DNA from: an uncultured cyanobacterium
GTDB taxonomy: Bacteria > Cyanobacteriota > Cyanobacteriia > Pseudanabaenales > Pseudanabaenaceae
Reading direction: 5' to 3'
DNA length: 11,474 nucleotides
Assembly: GCA_903819605.1 (NCBI GenBank)
Contig: CAIJEA010000414.1
Span: 1 to 11,474 of the forward strand
Part shown: positions 7,955 through 11,474 of the stretch, one piece after another
How the letters are laid out: each line of letters begins with the position of its first letter
How positions within the stretch are numbered: the first letter of the stretch is position 1
Translations under genes and position numbers: made by a program
Notes under the pieces: model-generated
Databases searched by the model: none
Told to the model about the DNA's origin: nothing
Seen by the model: only the letters and a program-made list of their open reading frames with translations

Positions 7955-7991
7955 GTCATGAGGATGGATGCAATGCATCTATCCTCATGAC
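7955..7991 (+). other. Intercistronic 18-bp hairpin directly after the stop codon
   Basis: Arms 7955-7972 and 7974-7991 are complementary at 17 of 18 positions, and the remaining pair is a G.U wobble in RNA. The hairpin starts at the first base after TAA and ends before the ribosome-binding site of the HPt gene. No T-run follows, so it may stabilise or process a shared transcript rather than end it. The ATG at 7987 lies inside its right arm. Confidence 0.65.
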
Positions 7992-8010
7992 AAGTAAAAA
8001 CTTCAAAATA

Positions 8011-8028
8011 AAAGGGGTTAGCGTCATG
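8011..8028 (+). promoter_or_regulatory. Ribosome-binding site deciding the HPt gene start
   Basis: AAAGGGG (8011-8017) is followed by an 8-nt spacer and the ATG at 8026. The in-frame ATG at 7987 has no comparable site and lies within the intercistronic hairpin. Confidence 0.7.
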
Positions 8029-9204
8029 GATCAGGACAAGCAAAAGCAGATTACGATGTACTTCATTGAGGAGGCAAAGGAACATCTACAAACAATTGAA
8101 TCAGGGCTACTTGATTTGCAATCATTGATGGGGAATTCTGAATCAGTAAATGAAATATTTAGAGCAGCCCACTCGATTAAAGGTGGTGCAGCAATGTTGG
8201 GGTTTAGCAGCATTCAGCATGTCGCCCATAACTTTGAAGACTACTTTAAGGTTATGCGCGAGAATACTAATTTTCGAGTCGATCAGCATCTCCAGACACT
8301 TTTTTTACAAGCATTTGATAAATTACAGGAGTTAGTCGAACTTCTCCAAAGCCCCTATGGACTAACAAAGGACGCTGTCGATGGAATTATGGCAGGTTCA
8401 GATCAGATCTTCGCAAATCTCAAGGCACATCTTCAGAATTTGATATCTGGCAAAGCACCCGATGCCACAACCTTGGGTATTGCTAAATCTTCTCTAAAAC
8501 CAGCCGAAGCTAAGATTGATACAAGAGCCATGTTGGGAGCTTTTCAATCAGAAGTCCCCACCAAGTTACGAAGTATGTTGGAGTTGTTCAAACAGCCTGA
8601 TAGTCCTCGCAGTCGGCAAAATCTAGAAAGTATTTGTACTCAACTACAGGAAATAGGCGATCGCTTTGGTCTATCGCCTTGGTCGCAAATGGTTCAGTCA
8701 GTTAATGCTGCGGTCTCTAACCCAAATAACCAATTTCGTGTGCTTGCACCAATTCTAATTAGAGAAGTAAAGCAGGCTCAAGAGCAGGTCTTAGCGCAGA
8801 GAGTAAATGATATTAAAGTTTCACAGCAACTACTCCAACTCATATCTGCTGATATGCCTAGCAAAATTTCTACTCCAACAGTTGCTACGGTTTCTTCTAC
8901 TGTCACTGCTACTAAATCTTCTGAGAACTCCTCAGCCGATGAAGTAAGTAAGATTTTTGGAGCCGTGATTGAGGAAGATAAAGCCATGAAAGGTTGGCAA
9001 AGCTTTAGCGATCGCGTTGGTTGGAAGCAGAACGGATCTTGGATAACATCTAATACTGTTGCCTCTCAGACTGCCCCTGATGGACATTTTCCTACTCCTC
9101 TTTGGCTAGCCGCATGGCATCAATCGAAAGACACAAAAGCAAAAGAGTTTCAAGCTCAGTATGCAGGGCTATTAGCTAAGATTGCTAGCTGCAATTTACC
9201 CTAA
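8026..9204 (+). CDS. HPt phosphotransfer protein with a C-terminal GUN4 half domain
   Basis: A 392-residue cytoplasmic protein. Residues about 8-110 form an HPt domain of the CheA N-terminal type with the phospho-accepting histidine in FRAAHSIKGGAAMLGF (His49); HPt domains shuttle phosphoryl groups between histidine kinases and receivers. A helical region (about 163-275) and a Ser/Thr-rich linker (about 280-305) follow. Residues about 318-391 look like the second half of a GUN4 domain: WQSFSDRVGWKQNGSW (324-339), APDGHFPTPLW (350-360) and the ending LLAKIASCNL. The front half of GUN4 is absent here but ends the preceding gene. No kinase or receiver domain is present, so its partners are unknown and encoded elsewhere. 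The ATG at 8026 is chosen because AAAGGGG lies 8 nt upstream and the HPt fold begins there; the earlier ATG at 7987 lies in a hairpin arm. Confidence 0.85.
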   Translation: MDQDKQKQITMYFIEEAKEHLQTIESGLLDLQSLMGNSESVNEIFRAAHSIKGGAAMLGFSSIQHVAHNFEDYFKVMRENTNFRVDQHLQTLFLQAFDKLQELVELLQSPYGLTKDAVDGIMAGSDQIFANLKAHLQNLISGKAPDATTLGIAKSSLKPAEAKIDTRAMLGAFQSEVPTKLRSMLELFKQPDSPRSRQNLESICTQLQEIGDRFGLSPWSQMVQSVNAAVSNPNNQFRVLAPILIREVKQAQEQVLAQRVNDIKVSQQLLQLISADMPSKISTPTVATVSSTVTATKSSENSSADEVSKIFGAVIEEDKAMKGWQSFSDRVGWKQNGSWITSNTVASQTAPDGHFPTPLWLAAWHQSKDTKAKEFQAQYAGLLAKIASCNLP

Positions 9205-9207
9205 ATT

Positions 9208-9242
9208 TTAGGATGTGCAGTGATTTATCCTCTGCATTCTAA
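9208..9242 (+). other. Imperfect hairpin after the HPt gene, similar to the one at 7955-7991
   Basis: TTAGGATGTGCAG (9208-9220) pairs with CTGCATTCTAA (9232-9242), with one wobble and a 2-nt bulge. An alternative stem AGGAT/ATCCT (9210-9214 with 9227-9231) is mutually exclusive with it. There is no T-run. AGGATG...TATCCTC also occurs, 26 nt overall against 23 nt here, in the hairpin after the preceding gene. Confidence 0.4.
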
Positions 9243-9268
9243 CTAATGTCGTAAGGGACGCGCAGTAA

Positions 9269-9331
9269 AATAAAGAACTAGATTTTTTGTATCGCGGCAA
9301 AGCCGCGATACAAAAAATCTAGTTCTTTATT
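9269..9331. repeat. 30-bp perfect hairpin, GCGGC-core family
   Basis: Arms 9269-9298 and 9302-9331 are perfect reverse complements around an AAA loop, with the centre CGCGGC/GCCGCG. The T-tract lies before and the A-tract after the GC core on both strands, the reverse of a Rho-independent terminator. It sits between the HPt and DUF3352 genes, and the right arm ends 39 nt before the latter's start codon. Confidence 0.8.
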
Positions 9332-9370
9332 AAATCTCAGAACCGTAATTTATTTTGAAGAGGACGTTCA

Positions 9371-11365
9371 GTGAGGAGTTTGTTTACCGCAATTTTGGCA
9401 ATTAGTGCCAGTATATCTGTGTCACCTGCGATCGCTACTTCCGCTAGTGAATCATCTAAATTCAGTAGCGGATCGACCACATACCTGAGTAATTTACCAG
9501 TTCAGCAGCAGACTAGTAATACCACAGTCGATTCTCTATTCGCGCAACGTTCTTTGAATATTGTCAAACAAATTCCTACTGATGCAATCGGATTGGTAAT
9601 TGTTGATTTAGATCAACGTTCGTGGCAGGCAATAGAGCAATTTCAATTACCTAACCAAAATCCAATTTTGGTACTCGATAAGCTACTCTCCTTTTTTACC
9701 AAAGCTTCTCGATTCTCATTTGCTAAAGATGTCAGATCTTGGTTAGGTTCAGAGATCGCGATTACTTTTTTAGGAAATTCTAATAATAAAGGAGAAGTAA
9801 TATTTGCAGCTCTATCAGTAGTTAAAGATGACAGGCAATTCGATCTTTTTATTAAAAATTTAAAAGCGCTCGATTTACCCAAACCAGCCGAAATACAATA
9901 TCAAAATGTAAAAATACTAGAATGGAAACTAGAAGAAGACGATAATACTAAGCCAGAAATTCCAAAATCAACTTTATCTAATGAGAGACGAGCTTTAGCT
10001 CGTATCAAGCAAGAGAATCCCTCTAACCTTGAACCTAATTCTCAAGAAACCGATCAAATGGGATTTGGGTTCCCTAGCTTTAGTTTGAAGAGTTTTGCGA
10101 TCGCCAAGCTGCCAAGTGGAATTGCTGTTGTTGCATCTAACCGTCAAGCTATTCAGAGAATGATTGATATTAATATCTCTGCTTCTACTGAGCAAGAGAA
10201 GTTACCATCTCTTGCGGATAATCAACTATTTTTGCGATCGCTGAATAATCCATTATGGAATCGGTCACTGTTTGTTGGTTATGGAGACTTTAAAGGAATT
10301 GGACAGCTATCTGAGCTTTTGGCGGCTGAAATACCTGAAACTTCAGAAATTCCGGGTTTCAGTCGCGAAGAATATCTACAAGGTTTGAAATACTCCTTAA
10401 GTCAGTACAGCAGCTTTGATCTATTTACGTGGTTAACGCCTAAAGGTGTAAGAAGTCAAAGCAATAGTTACTTTTCGGAACTACGACCTCCTCAGCCCAA
10501 GGATACAAAACCTCGCGATCGATTGCTTTCCTACTTACCATCAAAAGTTTATGGCTCGATTACCAGTCGCGATCTCAATCGTCAATGGCAGTGGTTTGTG
10601 GAAGAGTCAAAGCAGCAACCGTCATACAAAATTCTTGTCGAAGGGCTACGAATGCTTGCCCCTTTAGTGGTGAGTTCTGGATTAGACCTCGATATTGAGA
10701 AGGATATTATTTCTTGGATTGATGGTGAATATTCACTTGTAGTTTTTCCTAGCGATCGTTCTCCTTTTAAAGAGATTGGCATTGATCTAACAATCGGCTC
10801 ATTAATCCGTACATCAAAACCTGAACTAGCAAATGCAACTCTCGCGAAGTTAACCAAATACTTTGCCAGCTTAGATAAAGATTTCATTCAAGTGAAAAAG
10901 CGCCAAGTGGGAGCAACTTTAATGACCAGCTTTGAGTTTCCTGACGAGAGCGAACGGGGCAAAACTCAGAGCATTTTTGCCTATGGTTGGCGCGATCGCC
11001 AGACTTTAATAATGACTTTAGGTGCAAATACAGCATCTGCTTTCATTCCAACACCTAAGCCTTCCCTTGCTGAGTCAGAGGATTTTCGTGAGGCGATCGC
11101 TGACATGCCTCAACCAAATTTTGGATATTTTTATCTCAATGCCAATGCGATCGCTAAACAAGTAGCTACAGGTATTCTTATTTTTACAGATCTGATCCCT
11201 AATGCCGATCTACCGCCAAATTCTGATAAGTCCGACAAACCGACTAAACCAGAACTACCTGAATCGGTGCAAAAACTAATCAATAAACTTGGTGGTGCAG
11301 TTTTTGTCTATTCCGAAACTAGCGATCGATTCCAATCAGATGTTTTTTTGGGGTTAAAGCCATAG
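9371..11365 (+). CDS. Exported DUF3352-family protein
   Basis: A 664-residue protein resembling the cyanobacterial DUF3352 family, whose function is unknown to me. Residues 1 to about 24 look like a signal peptide (RSLFTAILAISASISVSPAIA), implying export to the periplasm or an envelope location; no later membrane helix is obvious. The mature part opens with IPTDAIGLVIVDLDQRSW, followed by alternating strand and helix segments, a charged low-complexity stretch (about 185-220) and repeated motifs around solvent-exposed positions. The start is GTG at 9371, supported by AGAGGA (9359-9364) 6 nt upstream and by the signal peptide beginning there. A 30-bp hairpin and about 165 nt separate it from the HPt gene, so I treat it as a separate unit. 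Six HIP1 octamers lie within it. The family assignment is from memory of its sequence style. Confidence 0.7.
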   Translation: MRSLFTAILAISASISVSPAIATSASESSKFSSGSTTYLSNLPVQQQTSNTTVDSLFAQRSLNIVKQIPTDAIGLVIVDLDQRSWQAIEQFQLPNQNPILVLDKLLSFFTKASRFSFAKDVRSWLGSEIAITFLGNSNNKGEVIFAALSVVKDDRQFDLFIKNLKALDLPKPAEIQYQNVKILEWKLEEDDNTKPEIPKSTLSNERRALARIKQENPSNLEPNSQETDQMGFGFPSFSLKSFAIAKLPSGIAVVASNRQAIQRMIDINISASTEQEKLPSLADNQLFLRSLNNPLWNRSLFVGYGDFKGIGQLSELLAAEIPETSEIPGFSREEYLQGLKYSLSQYSSFDLFTWLTPKGVRSQSNSYFSELRPPQPKDTKPRDRLLSYLPSKVYGSITSRDLNRQWQWFVEESKQQPSYKILVEGLRMLAPLVVSSGLDLDIEKDIISWIDGEYSLVVFPSDRSPFKEIGIDLTIGSLIRTSKPELANATLAKLTKYFASLDKDFIQVKKRQVGATLMTSFEFPDESERGKTQSIFAYGWRDRQTLIMTLGANTASAFIPTPKPSLAESEDFREAIADMPQPNFGYFYLNANAIAKQVATGILIFTDLIPNADLPPNSDKSDKPTKPELPESVQKLINKLGGAVFVYSETSDRFQSDVFLGLKP

Positions 11366-11391
11366 TCAACAAACTGATCTTTCCGTAAAAT

Positions 11392-11432
11392 CAGAAGAGA
11401 GTTGCGGCACTTCGCGCCGCAACTCTCTTCTG
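11392..11432. repeat. 17-bp perfect hairpin, GCGGC-core family
   Basis: Arms 11392-11408 and 11416-11432 pair perfectly around a 7-nt centre (ACTTCGC). The 14 arm bases nearest the centre match the hairpin at 2207-2255 except for one base pair, which is changed on both arms (A11398-T11426 here, G2217-C2245 there). It begins 26 nt after the DUF3352 stop codon and has no T-run after it, so termination is possible but not canonical. Confidence 0.75.
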
Positions 11433-11474
11433 GGGGATTACTTGAGTAAGCTAAAAAACCCAAAACCTGTGGCG

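Noticed and set aside
7987..8025. Longer HPt protein start at 7987
   Set aside because: It lies in the right arm of a near-perfect hairpin and has no Shine-Dalgarno, whereas 8026 has AAAGGGG at good spacing.
7930..8985. Single frameshift or assembly error explaining the split GUN4
   Set aside because: The two halves are separated by about 1 kb that encodes a coherent HPt domain with its own ribosome-binding site, so one indel cannot join them. A structural assembly error is not excluded, but nothing in the sequence indicates one.
9269..9331. Intrinsic terminator of the HPt gene
   Set aside because: No T-run follows the stem, and the internal A/T tracts are in the reverse order to a Rho-independent terminator.
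1..11474. tRNA, rRNA, CRISPR array, insertion sequence or transposase
   Set aside because: I saw no clover-leaf or GTTCGA-type sequence, no regularly spaced repeats, and no transposase-like protein in any frame.

Overview
The window is chromosomal DNA from a cyanobacterium. The octamer GCGATCGC (HIP1) occurs 16 times between 3159 and 11154. The gene content also fits: an SLH-domain porin, a Zam/RNase R-like protein, GUN4-domain sequence, a CheA-type HPt protein and a DUF3352 protein. Moderate GC and long hairpins between genes suggest a Pseudanabaena-like filamentous cyanobacterium. That genus guess is inference only.

Layout: (1) 61-93, a hairpin terminator. (2) 114-1766, minus strand, an outer-membrane SLH porin with a good promoter. 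(3) 1767-2845, about 1.08 kb without a credible gene but with an inverted repeat holding two TATAAT boxes, a tandem repeat, two strong hairpins and a palindrome. (4) 2846-5170, plus strand, an RNase II/R (VacB/Zam-like) protein whose catalytic aspartates are missing, followed by a terminator. (5) 5255-7315, a CLC chloride channel/transporter with two CBS domains. (6) 7367-7954, a short protein with a Trypco1-like N-terminus and the first half of a GUN4 domain. (7) 8026-9204, an HPt phosphotransfer protein whose C-terminus looks like the second half of a GUN4 domain. (8) 9269-9331, a 30-bp perfect hairpin. (9) 9371-11365, an exported DUF3352 protein, followed by another hairpin of the GCGGC-core family.

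The most unusual region is 7367-9204. One GUN4 domain appears to be divided between two adjacent genes: the first ends at the usual middle of the domain, and the missing second half sits about 1 kb downstream, fused to the HPt protein. Either an HPt cassette was inserted into an ancestral Trypco1-GUN4 gene, or the two products reassemble a split GUN4 domain that links a phosphorelay to a tetrapyrrole-binding fold. The CLC, Trypco1-GUN4 and HPt genes are co-oriented with gaps of 51 and 71 nt and could be one transcript. The other genes look like ordinary, separately transcribed housekeeping or envelope genes.
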